This document shows, one piece after another, positions 12,370 through 23,895 of a stretch of 64,000 bases of DNA (positions are counted from its first letter, which is position 1; the number at the start of each line of letters is the position of its first letter). A program made the translations under genes and the position numbers. The stretch comes from Oxytricha trifallax (Eukaryota > Ciliophora > Spirotrichea > Sporadotrichida > Oxytrichidae): positions 1-64,000 of the forward strand of contig ARYC01019317.1 of the NCBI GenBank assembly GCA_000711775.1, in the 5' to 3' direction. The notes under the pieces are model-generated. The model saw only the letters and a list, made by a program, of their open reading frames with translations, had not been told where the DNA came from and ran no database searches.

Positions 12370-13710
12370 TTTTTTTATGTTGAATTATTAAAAACTGACA
12401 TCAAAACTCCACTAAATATAACTAGAACCCCAAAAACCTAAAATATATTAGGTTTTTCTTGGTATACTATGCAAAATTGAATAGTAGTAATCATGGGATG
12501 TGTGTTAAGAATTGTTGCTGATGGTGCTGCAAGTCCTTTAACTGCTGCCCAAAGAGACTTTGACACTCATTAAAATCGCCAAAAAAATTAAGTTTTAGTA
12601 AACTTTCTTCTTATTTATATATTGCATGAAGGCGTCTGCTAGGAACGATATTGCCATATTGTAAAAAGTGTAACCTGGATGTTTTTATGTAAAATAGTAA
12701 ATGCTAATAACTAATTGAATCATACCGCAAGTTAATGCAGAATCAATTGAGAATAGCACTGGGGTATAGCTGTTCATTTTTTTCAAGTATTTTGCTTGTA
12801 AGGCTCTTGAAGAGTTTATAAGTTACTAAACCAATATTTTTTAAATAAAAAATGTATTTAATTATAAAAGTGCTGATAGTACAGCAATCCCAATGGCATA
12901 GTACATATACTAGACATCTCCAAAAAAAATTTGTAGGCTACTTTTATTTAAACTCAACAAATAAAATTGATTAAATAGGAATTATATAACCTATTAAAAT
13001 CTTAATTATCAACTTTTGATTGCCCTGTCTAAGCATTAATACTTTCTTAATTTTCTTTAGCTTAGAAATGCTTTGTATAAGTGTTATACCAATAGCACCA
13101 AATAGTATCCTTATAAAATAATACATTTTATTACTAATATCATGGCTATTCCAACATAAATATAAATACGTAACTTCTCTCTAAAAAATAAGCAGAGAAT
13201 ATAGCAATTAATACCACACTAAGAGATTATGAATAATTGAAATTTTAGTTAATTTATTAATGAGATTGAATAGATATGATAATTCCGATATTAATATTTG
13301 CTTTCATTGAGAAATCAACAATAAGAACCATCAACCAAGTTATTATGAAATAGTTCACAGATTATGCCAGTGATTGCCTCTGTTACTAATCTATCCAAAC
13401 AAATTGTCATAAATTTTACTCTGACTTTTATCAGGTAATTTAAAGCTCATTAAACAAATATATAATTGTGAGATTTCTAAGATTTTGTGAAGCATAGAAA
13501 CGCCTATAAAACCAGTCATCATTAGAGACAGCTCATTGCGAAATCTCTGTGAGTCAAGAAACTCAAATTGAAATTAGAACTACCCCAAAACAAGGCCGCT
13601 ATAAAACTTTCTATCCAATAGATTTTCTTTTTTGGCTATTCCTAAAACATTAATTAGACTATTAATACCGGGTTTTCTTAATAGTTTTATAATAAAATTT
13701 TAACTTTATT
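12370..13710 (-). CDS. DMT/EamA-like membrane transporter, tandem copy 2
   Basis: Minus-strand paralogue of its neighbours. Visible blocks are AALFWGSSNFNLSFLTHRDF near the N-terminus, then TWLMVLIVDFSMKANINIGI, then SIDSALTCGMIQLVISIYY. Near the C-terminus is VKGLAAPSATILNTHP and a final hydrophobic segment, VFGVLVIFSGVLMSVF. Short AT-rich introns separate the blocks, and some frame changes were not resolved. The repeated motif VKGLAAPxxxIxxxH seems diagnostic for this local family. The function (small-molecule export or import) is inferred from the fold only. Confidence 0.55.
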
Positions 13711-14228
13711 TAAATTTTTTGAATTAAAGAAAGATAGCAATAACTTTAGTTTAATATTAATATTATAAAATCATAATTAAAGTTGAGAATAAGATTATAT
13801 TGATTAATTTTAAATTTGCTGATTAGAATTAATATACCCCAACATTTTGCAACATAATTTTAGAATAATTTTATTTAGAATTTTAGGAATTATTGGACTG
13901 CAAATTTATTTAATTATTTTATTATTCTGTCTTAATAAAGATGGAAATAGATCTCACATATTAAAGTACTGAAAAATAAACATTCATTTCTAGTTATCAT
14001 AATTTTTACTCTAAAGTTTTAACAAGTCACTTTTAGCAATACTTTTCTGATTTAATTAAATAATTTAATGTTATTTATCATATAAATTGAAAAATACTTT
14101 TATTTAAAGATAACAATTGAGTTTTATCTAAAACTATTTTTTAATTCTGATTTTCACATATTTACATGAAAATATCCATAAATCACTAAAAAATTGTAAA
14201 TTAAGTTATTAAATCAAGTAATTATTTC

Positions 14229-15530
14229 TCAGTGCTTATTAAACAGTATTGAAGCTTATTTACAAGAAATTAAATAATTGCCTTTTTTCAATTATTTTTT
14301 TGGAATTAATTTATAATTGAGTAGTATAGATATCAGTACTCCGCCAAGAATCAAGCTCATTCCAGCATATTAATATAAATTAGGAAACATACCATAAATA
14401 GTTATCGAATATGTGGTTGTTGTCCACATTATTGAATGAGTGTTAACAATAGCTCCAGCTGGTGCAGCAAGCCCTTTGACAACTGCAGAAGTAAACGAAT
14501 TTATTTGCATCAAAACACCAGCAAAGAATAAAAAATATTTAAGTGTTTCAATTTATATGTTTTACTAAATTATTAGAATGAGACCATCCAATTGTACAGA
14601 GTGTAGCCTTCATGATTTTAAAAGACATAGTAAATGCAAAATAAGAATTATATCGTTCCACAAGTTAAAGCTGAATCAATACTGAATTGAATGGGCTAAT
14701 AAGAACTTTTCCTGTTCAAATACTTAGCTTAAAGGACTCTTGTGGTGTTCATAATATAAGTATTTTAATTTCTATATTATTGATATTATTATAGTAGACC
14801 AACTAGAATAGCAACGCCAAGAGCAGAGAACATATAATCAACGTTTACTGTATCACCATTTGACATTTGTGATTATGATACCTTACTTGATTTATCAAAA
14901 TCTCTTGAAATTGTGATAGTTACAACTCCAGAGATACATTATAAATTTTATGACTTTAATTTTGTTGAGGTAATGACAATGATGGAAAAAGCAGACCACC
15001 CAGATATCTTCTCTCTAGACATTACATTAGAAAGTAGAGTCACAAATATAACACTAATAGAAATAATAGAGACCATAATTCCCACATTCACATTAGCTTT
15101 TAAGCTTAAATCAACGAGCACAAGCATCAGCCATGTTATCAGGAAATAATTGACAGCTCTATATATTGTATGAATTGCATTGCCTCGTTTGAGTAATTAA
15201 CCAAATATATTATCATAGATTGTCTCTCTACTTTTGTCTCCCATACGAGATATTTCAACTATTTTGTAGATTAGTGACGCGCCAATTTGACCTGTCCATC
15301 ACAAACAACTAGTAGCAAAATCTTTATGAGTCAGTAGATTTATCACAAAGTTTGAATTTCCCCAGAAGATTGAATAAAAAAGCGCATGAATCCAAAGAAC
15401 TTTCTTTTGTAGAAGGGGTTTACGGTCAACATCCTAAAATATAAGTTGGGCATTGACAGATTTAACATACTTTATCAAGAAGCGGCTCTTTTAAATTGTT
15501 TTCAATATGCTATGTACATTACTTTTTATA
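14229..15530 (-). CDS. DMT/EamA-like membrane transporter, tandem copy 3
   Basis: The best preserved block structure of the array. The order is DVDRKPLLQKKVLWIHALFY, FWGNSNFVINLLTHKDFATS, NYFLITWLMLVLVDLSLKAN, then QPIQFSIDSALTCGTIQFLF, VVKGLAAPAGAIVNTHSIMW and a last membrane segment, AGMSLILGGVLISILL. A TGA stop is seen at 14229-14231. An intron probably ends TTTTAG just before the DVDRKP block. About ten hydrophobic segments are expected, as in EamA proteins. The four copies probably arose by tandem duplication. The substrate cannot be deduced. Confidence 0.6.
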
Positions 15531-15666
15531 TTAATTAAAATTTCAATTTGACTTGATATAAACAAAATACTACCTTTAGATAATTAACAGTTTCAGCAGA
15601 ATAAAATAATATTGAATGTTTGATAAACAAATTAAGAATTTAATATTTGGTGTTAGAATATCATAG

Positions 15667-16790
15667 TCATTTGAATAGAATGATAAATATTGCTCCTCCT
15701 AGAATTAAAAATAGGCCAATATATTAAAGTATAGATGGTATTACTCCAAAAATGATTTAACAACGAGTAAACCTTAGCTTATATAGGAAGATTTAAATAA
15801 AATCTTTAATAAAAATGATCATAAATTCTTGTTTATTAATGTGAACAAAGAATGAGCATCAATAATAGCTCCAGCAGGTGCAGCTAGTCCTTTGACTACA
15901 GCATGAAGTGAGAACAAACTGCACAGTTGCAACATAGCACTGTTTATATACATTATCCAGAAATTCTTCATTGTATGGCTGGGATGCCCAGTAAAATAAA
16001 AGTAGGAGCAAGCAATTAATTGGATTAGGCCACATGTAATTGAAGCGTCAATTGAAAACTAAATTGGAGTGTATCCTGTCTTTCTGAATACAAAAAATTA
16101 ATGAATAAAGTTTATATATGATATTTTTATAGATATTTGGCTTGTATACCATGAGATGCCTTTAAGCAAGAAGTAACAATAGCAAGAATAATAGCATAAA
16201 ATCGGTAAACTAATTGATCTCTAGAAGTATTTCCTTCTGTCTCTTAATAAACATCCAAGTTTCCTTAAGGTTTTTTATCGATAGATATCAATAATTTTCC
16301 TACTATAATGATCAGCATTCCAGATGTAATTTTTAAGGTCAATTTTTCATAGAAAAAGAGCGCAAAAATAATCGTTTACAACACAATACTAAAAGTTAAG
16401 ATACTAAAGACAATTCCCAAATTCAAACCCGCCAGTTTATCATATTGTGTTATAAGTACTGTCAACCATATAAGCAAGAAAAAAGTGATCGATCTATCTG
16501 AAAAACATATGAACAAGGTTTTCTTTGTTTTTCAAATCTCCAACGAAGCTGTTTACGAAGATAAAATAATTTAGATTTTTTAGATTTCTTTGGTGACAAC
16601 TCTATGCCTGGAGAGCTCATAAATTTTATAAATAAAACTTACTCTTAAAAAGCCAGTCCATGATAGACAACTCACTTCAAAATCTTAATTGTCAAGAAAT
16701 CCAAATGTAAAATTTGATCCTCCCCATAATACACTTGCACAGTTTGCTTTTCCCCAAAGAATCTGTTTTGGTTTCTAAGATTAAGAAGAT
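15667..16790 (-). CDS. DMT/EamA-like membrane transporter, tandem copy 4
   Basis: Fourth paralogue. Blocks are ILWGKANCASVLWGGSNFTF, then the long hydrophobic run around 16350-16470, a hydrophilic loop with YQETEGNTSRDQLVYRFY, then FSIDASITCGLIQLIACSYF and VVKGLAAPAGAIIDAHSLF. It ends LILGGAIFIILFK with TGA at 15667-15669. At least two short introns are needed (near 16610-16640 and 16085-16140). It is closest to copy 1 in its N-terminal motif (WGxSNFxxGxLDxQDF). Membrane transport is inferred from the hydrophobic pattern. Confidence 0.6.
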
Positions 16791-16799
16791 TATTATTTG

Positions 16800-18936
16800 G
16801 ATATAATTAAAATCAATTTAATAATAAAATTATCTAATTATCCAAAAGTTGCCACAAAAATTTCTTTCAAATATCAAGAAGATTTTACTATTTTTCCTTT
16901 TTTGTAATTTTTATAACAGAATATATTTACTAAAATTATCTTTCTTTATTTAAAGTTACTTAATATTATACTATAATTTATAAGAAAAAGCACATTTTTC
17001 TCTCAAATTATATTTATCAACATTTTCAGATATTTTGACGTTTATAAAAATACAATTTAAATAGTTAATTGATCCCTAAAATTATTTGGAATATAATTAT
17101 AAGCTAATCATCACTAATTTAGTATAAAATTTATAATGAATTTGACTAACCTATAGAGAGGACAAGAGTGGTTATAAATGTGTAGACTTATCTGCATCAA
17201 GTTCATAATTTACTCATTTTTGATAATCATAATTGTTGTATTATCGGTCAATATATATGGGGAATCTTTTGTTTCTCCCTAAGAGTAACATTTATCATCT
17301 GAAGTCTTAAAAGTAAAGAAAATTATCATTTATTTTCATATAAATCATTAATAGAATTATAATTATAAGGTTTATCTGCCATTAATAATAAATTAAAAAT
17401 TTGCAATTAGTATTTATTTCATAGTTATATTTATTTGTTTCAAATATTCATTAAATTTATATCAATTCTTAAATGTTTGGACAATAAAATCCCTCTTTTT
17501 ATTTAACATTATATTTAAATGTTAGTTAATATCTTAAAATTTACTTTTTATAAGTAGAAATAATATTCAATTAATATATATATATTTAAGTTTTTGAATT
17601 TTGTAAAAAATAGTAATTTAAACATCTATATTATAAATTTAATCTATTAATTAATATAAATCAATTTATTCTTATTTTTATTTTGATTTGAGAGGGTAAA
17701 GAATTTATCAACTTCATCTTTTAATGCAAGTGCCTTTAAATAAATATTAATATGCTCGATTATCGATTTTGAAGCAAAATTATAATCGAGAGAGTGAATT
17801 TTGAGAAGCATTAATAATTTAAAAAATTTTAATTTTAAGATCTTAAAATAGTATTTTCTTAAATCCCTATAAAAATTTTTTATAATTAATCTTATGTTTA
17901 AATAAATTTATAAGTCAAATAATTAAGCAGAAATTAAGAAATGCTGACCAAACATTGGTATAATTTGACGTACTCAAAGTAGTTTGATTAAATAAACTTA
18001 ACTATATTTATTAAGTTGTATTACTTATTTTATAATTCCCGACTTAATAACTATCAGATAATAAATTTCTTAATTTCAATACATATATAATATTAATATA
18101 ATTAAAAAGATAGCCGAGCAATAAAACATAAAGTATTTTTAAAATTTAATTAATTTTGAGAAATTAAATTAAAAAAATAAATTCAAATAAGTGATGGTAG
18201 GCATTTTTCTCAATAATCTGGTAAAATTATCTTGTTTGATATTTTTTTAAATATCCAATAATTAATTCAAATTTAACCTAATCATATAAATCAAAAATAT
18301 GCAGCATAAATTTAATTTTAAATACCGTTTTGTCAAAATTTTAACAAAGTCAACCGCAAAAATTTTAATAAATCATATTTTTATTATATTTAGATTCAAT
18401 TTTTATTAAACAACTACTAAAGTAATTCAATATTTGCAAATTTGCAATTAGTTTTTTTTAAGATTATTTTTAGTGTTATTGTTTAAAATTCACTATTGTA
18501 AGTTAATTAAAAAATTAACTCTTAAATACTAGAAGTTTTTATATATTAAATTTTTTAAAAAGGAGAACTATTAAATTTCAAATCTCAATATTTGTATTTA
18601 AAATATTGTATAGAAATTTAATTGAACCAAAATAAGTGGAATTCGGGAGAGATAAGGATGGATTTGATTTCACTGGTTTGCTGTGTGATTTATCTTTTTA
18701 ATAAATTTGAATTACTCTTGCTTAAATTTATTTATTTGATGATAGATATTCATAATTTACCAATACCTAATAATTATAAAGGGGGTATATTTTGTAATTT
18801 TATTTTCCATATCAAATTTCTAGAAAGAAAAATAAAAAACTGTTGATATGTTTTTTTTATTTTAAAATATATGCATTGAATTATAATTAAAATTCAAAAG
18901 TTAAGAACAAAATATGAAGATCTCAAATATAACGAG
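16800..18936. other. AT-rich stretch with one small possible membrane-protein exon
   Basis: Very AT-rich DNA with little coding character. The exception is a plus-strand ATG at about 17134 that opens MNLTNLQRGQEWLQMCRL followed by a hydrophobic membrane-type segment ending VVLSVNIYGESFVSP by about 17285. The frame then dissolves into low-complexity sequence. It could be a first exon or germline segment of a membrane protein. Nothing else is recognised up to the TBE-A end. Confidence 0.35.
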
Positions 18937-18939
18937 ATT

Positions 18940-19030
18940 CAAAACCCCGAATCCTCTTAGTAAGGTTTATAAGTGCTTTGATTTTTAGGGTATAGTTGGG
19001 GTCTTATTGGGGTTAGTAGAAAAAAAACGC
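18940..19030 (+). repeat. TBE-A left terminal inverted repeat
   Basis: Begins CAAAACCCCGAATCC and continues GGTTTATAAGTGCTTTGATT. The right end (23800-23892, reverse complement) starts CAAAACCCCTAAACCCC and matches with scattered differences. The telomere-like portion is more degenerate on this left side. Confidence 0.9.
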
Positions 19031-19079
19031 AGGTTTTTTGTGAATTTAATGAATATTTATTGGTTATTAGTGTACTTAA

Positions 19080-20592
19080 TTAAAACAAATTTTATTTGCT
19101 TATCTTTGTGGTACCTCTTGAATCTAGCTCTCTTGAGTGGTTCATGTATGTCTTCTAACGATTGTGCTGGATTGGATTGAGCTCTAACGATTATCATCTC
19201 TACCAGCTTCTTAATTTCATTGCAGACATCTTCCTGTTATATATGTTTAGAAGCCAAACTTATTGATTATTTTTCGTGCTTTGTTCCAAAGTATGACATA
19301 CTTTTCATATCGCACTCAAAGATTATGGCAGCAACTGCCCAAACATCCCATTAAACAGACCCATTAGTCCATTTCTCCCTGATTGGAAAGTATCCTGGTG
19401 TGTCAAGCACCTTAGCCAAAGTCACTATTTCTTATCTTATCGCTCTATTGAAATCAATGACTACAATTTCTAATGGATAGAGATTTAACATAACATTTTA
19501 GTATTAAACAGTGATATGTTAAAATTATTTGATTTTAAATCATTAAACACACAACATAACATTTTCAGGCTTCAAATCTCTATGTACATATCTAAGTTCA
19601 TGGAGCTCTTAAACACCCTTAATCATTTCTGACAGTATCTCATTTAAATCATCTGGGTATCTATTATGATAGAGATACTCTCTCAAATTTATTTCAAACT
19701 TTTTCAGTCTTAATGCAACAAAGTCATGCCCAAGAATAACACCATCAAGTTTAAGTAAGTTCTTAAACTATTTTTTCTAAGCCTCCCTCAGTATTATGTA
19801 TTCATTTGCATATTCATTTTGACACTGCTCGTTTTTAATGAGATACTTGAAAGGATATACTTTGTAAACATACTCATCAACCACTATGAGCTTAGCCTTG
19901 TTTGGCAGATCAAAATGCAATTAATTTTCAATACAGCTTTCAAGATCAATTGCATTCAATGCAGGTATATACATAGCTCTCTCTTAAAGACATGCTATAA
20001 GAGGACCATTTGCTGGCTGATTCATTGATTCAAAACGCTTCTGCCTCTTGAGCCTTTCCTCCTGTTGTCTTTATGACTCAAGAGAGTTATTTTTTCTTCT
20101 AGCAGGTATAAGCTTTTAAGTTTTCTCATCTTTAATCAGGACTTCACTTAAGTGGTGCTTTTGCATATGCCTCTTTACTTTAGCTGAGTATAAGACTTGA
20201 TGCATTTTGTGCACTAATACCTACCATCTACTTTATCATGCTTAATGTAGATCTTAGCTCTACTAGAGTGTATCTCTTTGATGTGCCTCTCCAAGCTAGA
20301 CTCAGCTGAGAAGGACTTTTAGCAGTCTTCACATTAAAATGTTTTTATTTTTCAATATTTTGCTGTTCTTTATCTTCCTCAACCTATTCAACTTATGTTT
20401 AAACTCCTATCTCTAAACTCTACTCCTTGTTTTAAATTTAAATTTTAAAGACCTCAGCTTTAAACTCTAGAGCACTTAGCTCAACCTCCTTTTCAATATA
20501 AATTACTTCTTGTTTCTTGGAGGAGCCAAAGTTGAGCAATGATTAACCTGTTCCAAGAGAAACTGCCTTACTATTTAAGTTAGCCGCCATGT
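19080..20592 (-). CDS. TBE-A C2H2 zinc finger and protein-kinase-like protein (57-kDa type)
   Basis: Minus-strand gene starting MAANLNSKAVSLGTGQSLL at 20590. A C2H2 finger (CEDCQKSF...SSLERHIKEIH) lies at about 20300-20345, with a second CxxC unit after it. The C-terminal half is a kinase-like domain: HRDLKPEN near 19590, then IDFNRA (DFN in place of DFG), then WDVWAVAAIIFECDM. The reading frame is interrupted by a 66-bp segment between two 13-bp direct repeats (19487-19565); removing it joins PENVM to LNLYPLEIVVIDFN. Several single frame changes suggest partial decay. In known TBEs this gene has zinc-finger and kinase domains; its role in transposition or excision is not settled. Confidence 0.8.
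19487..19565. repeat. 13-bp direct repeats bounding a 66-bp IES-like interruption in the kinase gene
   Basis: AACATAACATTTT occurs at 19487-19499 and again at 19553-19565. Deleting one copy plus the intervening 53 bp removes an in-frame TGA and restores conserved kinase sequence. This is the geometry of a pointer-flanked IES, though a tandem duplication cannot be excluded. Confidence 0.7.
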
Positions 20593-20759
20593 TTAAATTC
20601 AAATTAAAATTTCTATTATTAAGGTCTAATAACCTTTCTGGTTAAAGTAACTCTGTATAGGAGTAGATACGATAACAATTATGGTTAAATTTAAGGTGTT
20701 AGAGATCATATTTATGATTAGTTTATAAATATAATTTTTCTAATTTCATACTTAATAAT

Positions 20760-20950
20760 TTTGATTTTGGTACCAACCAAGTATAAATTCGGGTTGGTAC
20801 TCGTACCAATTAAGTTTTGAACCATTTTGGAACTTTTCGATTAAAACTAGTTACTAAATAAATTTCGGTACTATTAAATTAGTTCCAATTAAATTTAAAC
20901 AAATTTAGTACTAATTTGATGGAACTAAATTGATAAAAACGGAGCTCCAT
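20760..20950. promoter_or_regulatory. TBE-A divergent intergenic region with GGTACC/GTAC motifs
   Basis: This spacer lies between the divergently oriented kinase and 22-kDa genes. It contains several GGTAC or GTACC motifs (GGTACCAACC, GGTTGGTACTCGTACC, CGGTACTATT, AGTACTAATT). The equivalent spacer in TBE-B also carries GTAC repeats. It may contain the bidirectional promoter. This is inference from position and repetition. Confidence 0.4.
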
Positions 20951-21108
20951 CTCAGAAGTTTTTTACAGCTTCTGCCAGCTTTCTCCACGTATCATTGCCA
21001 GGTTGAACTCCAATTAGATGCCCATAATTTATACTAAGATTTTTAACAGTAGGATCCAGAACTCTATATATTAAAATTTGAAATTCAATAGCAAGAGAAG
21101 GAACAAGG

Positions 21109-21895
21109 ATGGAATCTATAAGTACTGCGATGAAGAGGGTTGAAGCTTAAGAAATGATCTCAAGATTTAGAAGCAAGCAAGATCTCTATCGATACCTCAC
21201 TCAGCATGGTAAGCATATGACATATACTTAATCACATACTATAGTGGGTTTATTCCTTCCAACGATGGAAGGTACCAAATTTCATTCTTAAAAGCTATTC
21301 TCTGTAATGAGAAGAAAGCCTTTAAAAACAATGAAATGAAATTGATAGAAATAACAAACTACCCAGAGATTTTAGTCACTAATCTCAATGAGTATGCGAT
21401 AAAAGTTGAAGAGTTGGTAGTTTATCTACCCACCAAGAAACAACTCTCTAACAAGCTTCCAGAAAGGAGCTTCTTCTTTGGTGTTCTTGGCACTTTAAGA
21501 GAGAGGTATCTCAGAGAGATCATTGAAGAAGCTCACAAGAAACGCTACTCTATTTCTTCAGTATATTAAAAGAAGCAAGGCATACTTACAAGCGAAGCTT
21601 GGCTTGAAGAGCTAAAGAAGCATCCTTACCTCTCTAGTAAGCTTTGATTGATAACTTTGTAGGGAGACCTGGAATGGTATATTCCTAATGAAAGAGCATG
21701 CTAAGGTCCACAGAGAGAGTTAGTCATAGACTATTCATTAAGTGAGCAAGAGACTTTATAAAGATGTTTAAAAGCCAGATGAAATGAACATATAAGCAGG
21801 AGCTGGCACTAAAAGAAGAAATATGGGCCCAAGCAAGCCATAAGAAGAGGAGAAAAAAGAAAAGGCAAATCCCTTTCTGGGTTAGTTTAATATGT
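21109..21895 (+). CDS. TBE-A 22-kDa-type protein
   Basis: Plus-strand gene starting MESISTAMKRVEAQEMISRF. Conserved blocks shared with TBE-B are IVGLFLPTMEGTK, YLPTKKQLSNKLPER, and WLEELKKHPYLSSK, followed by a basic tail around MNIQAGAGTKRRNMGPSKP. A frame change lies near 21285. A TGA at 21645-21647 precedes the conserved tail, so the reading frame is probably damaged there. This protein has no known biochemical function. It lies in the opposite orientation between the two other TBE genes. Confidence 0.8.
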
Positions 21896-22389
21896 GAACT
21901 TATTTATTCATTTAAATCTAAAATTTATTTATAACTATTTATTCTTTCTTTTCTTGCACAAAATTTGACTTATCTATACTCACTCTCTTGCAGCTACTCT
22001 GAATCAAGTCTACTATATCGATGAGGAAGTCATACATAAGGTGATACAGCAGCAGTTTCTTATAGAGAGTCTTAATTTAACTCCAATAGAATTCGATTCC
22101 ATTAAACTATGGGCTATAAGGAACGTTGTAGACAGGAGTTATGTTTAACTCTTCATAAGCTTTCTTAGATTCCTTAGTCTTATGAACTGAGAGGTTATCA
22201 AAAAATTGGATGATCTCTTGGTTACTATTCTTCTCTCTGAGCTTAAGTAGGAGCTCTATATACTACTCTCGTTTAATAGAGCGAGGGTGAATAACATAAC
22301 TCTCTAAGCCTTAATTTTCACTTATACCAGCTAAAGTTTCATGGGTGACTATCTTCATTTTTTAAGCATAGACTTCTATATCATTATAA

Positions 22390-23245
22390 AACTTATTATC
22401 GATCATAAATCATTGAAAATTTAAAATTGTGAGAAATTCTAAATCAACGTATTTTATTTATATAATCTATCATTAACATTAAAACGGAATTTAATATTGC
22501 AACTCTCAAGGAGATTATTCTCTCAGAGTGAAGACTAGAAATTCTTAAATGCAAAAGTATGTTTAAAAACTTAAATTATTTCATGATATCCTGTCATATT
22601 TGGCTTTAAACATTTAAGTTAGCTGTTTTATTATAAGTTTTTTTCATCTTAATAAAAAATAGTGCTTGAAAATTGCGGTGGCAAAATAAGCAGATCTGAG
22701 AGAAGAATAATAAATTCGAGGTATATAAAACCCCATAGATCAATTAAGACACGAAGATTGAGGAAATGAACAATTAAATTAAGAATTAATAATTATTGGC
22801 TAATATTAATTATAATTAGGCTAAAATCAAATTTACACACCCAGATTGGTTTAATTTACAAGGACTATTAATCGAGCCAATAGTTTTAATAATTAGCCCA
22901 AACATTATAATTATAAGCCAATAATAATTAATTCTTAATTTAATTGTTCATTTCCCCAATCTTCGTGTCTTAATTGATCTATGGGGTTTTACAATAAAAC
23001 ATTATTAAAGTCATTATTTGACACTCTGCAGAATGACAATTGATTCAGAAAATAAAAAAAAATAAAAATAAATAATGCTGAATAATAAATCAATAAGTAT
23101 TGATAAATAATAGCATTTAAAAATGCATGATATTTATTTAACGTTTTGCTTTTTATATGTAATTTAATTTACATAATTATGTTTCAATACAGTTATCAAT
23201 TTTAATTATTTTTAATATTCTTGATTCTTTTGTATTTTAGCAATA
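22390..23245. mobile_element. Insertion of about 850 bp inside the TBE-A transposase gene
   Basis: Comparison with TBE-B places the borders approximately where the protein jumps from AFIIAK to YNDIEVYAQK. The insert is AT-rich, has no coding capacity I can see, and contains the 262-bp inverted-repeat element at 22728. I could not find a convincing target duplication for the larger unit. Confidence 0.6.
22728..22989. mobile_element. 262-bp TA-flanked MITE nested in TBE-A
   Basis: Begins AAACCCCATAGATCAATTAA and ends with the near-perfect reverse complement. Arms exceed 70 bp, and TA flanks both ends (22726-22727 and 22990-22991). It differs in sequence from the TTGTAGG family. It carries no gene, and its TA target suggests Tc1/mariner mobilisation. 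Confidence 0.8.
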
Positions 23246-23895
23246 ATAAAGGCATTAGAGGTGAATACAGCTTCATCAGCGTGTATGAACTTGATGTTAT
23301 TATCTATAGCTCTCTGCATTTAATCATATATATAGTTTAAATTATTACTATAAAATGGCACTGTAAAATCAATCACTCTCTTCACTCTGTTGACAGTCTT
23401 GAAAGTAATACCATTTCTTCTATAAATGTTGGCTATAGTCTAAGGAGAGATACGCATGTCAGGAAACCTGCGATGAAACATTACAGCTCGCTAGTCTAAT
23501 GGAAAATGTGCCCAATACTTTAAAGTCTTAGAGTCACAGAGGTGTCAATATGAGTCTAAGTGAACTTTTATTTTCTAACTGGATGTTTTCAAGTACGAGA
23601 ATTAAAATTCTAAACAGCTAACATGCAGTAATACCTAACAGTAGAGGCACTCTTGTGTAAGAGCCTTGATATAGCCACATAATTCAGTACTGGTTTGACT
23701 TAGTCTATATTAATACTTGTACCATACCTAAGCTTAAGCAGTAAATATAAATATTTCTCATCATAAATAGACCCTAAAACTCGCTAATTTCTATTTCTCA
23801 TTTTGCAAGTTGGCCTAATTTCTCTACTAACCCCAACTATGCCCTACAAATCAAAGCACTAATAAACCTCACTAAGGGGTTTAGGGGTTTTGATT

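Larger units (their letters stand above)
21900..23815 (-). pseudogene. TBE-A transposase (42-kDa type), split by an insertion
   Basis: Minus-strand DDE transposase related to IS630/Tc1. The N-terminal part (23815-23245) has RVLGSIYDEKYLYLLLKLRY, a helix-turn-helix region and the first catalytic region FIHADEAVF. The C-terminal part (about 22390-21950) has ESYVIHPRSIKREQY, the second catalytic Asp in FFDNLSVHKT and the last acidic residue in VPYSPQFNGIEFYW. About 850 bp unrelated to TBE-B separate the two halves, so the gene cannot be read through unless that DNA is removed. In Oxytricha, TBE transposases are implicated in genome rearrangement. Confidence 0.8.
18940..23892. mobile_element. TBE-A: telomere-bearing element transposon
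   Basis: A 4,953-bp element flanked by the 3-bp target duplication ATT (18937-18939 and 23893-23895). Both ends carry an inverted repeat of about 78 bp starting CAAAACCCC, a copy of the Oxytricha-type telomere repeat C4A4, then (A/G)AGGTTTAT and GTGCTTTGATT. It carries the three TBE genes: zinc-finger/kinase on the minus strand, the 22-kDa-type gene on the plus strand, and transposase on the minus strand. It is about 900 bp longer than TBE-B, because an insertion of about 850 bp splits its transposase gene. TBEs live only in the germline genome and are removed during macronuclear development. Confidence 0.95.

Noticed and set aside
18622..18846. Plus-strand frame beginning MNQNKWNSGEIRMD
   Set aside because: Low complexity after the first 15 residues, no neighbours in frame, and immediately beside the TBE-A end.
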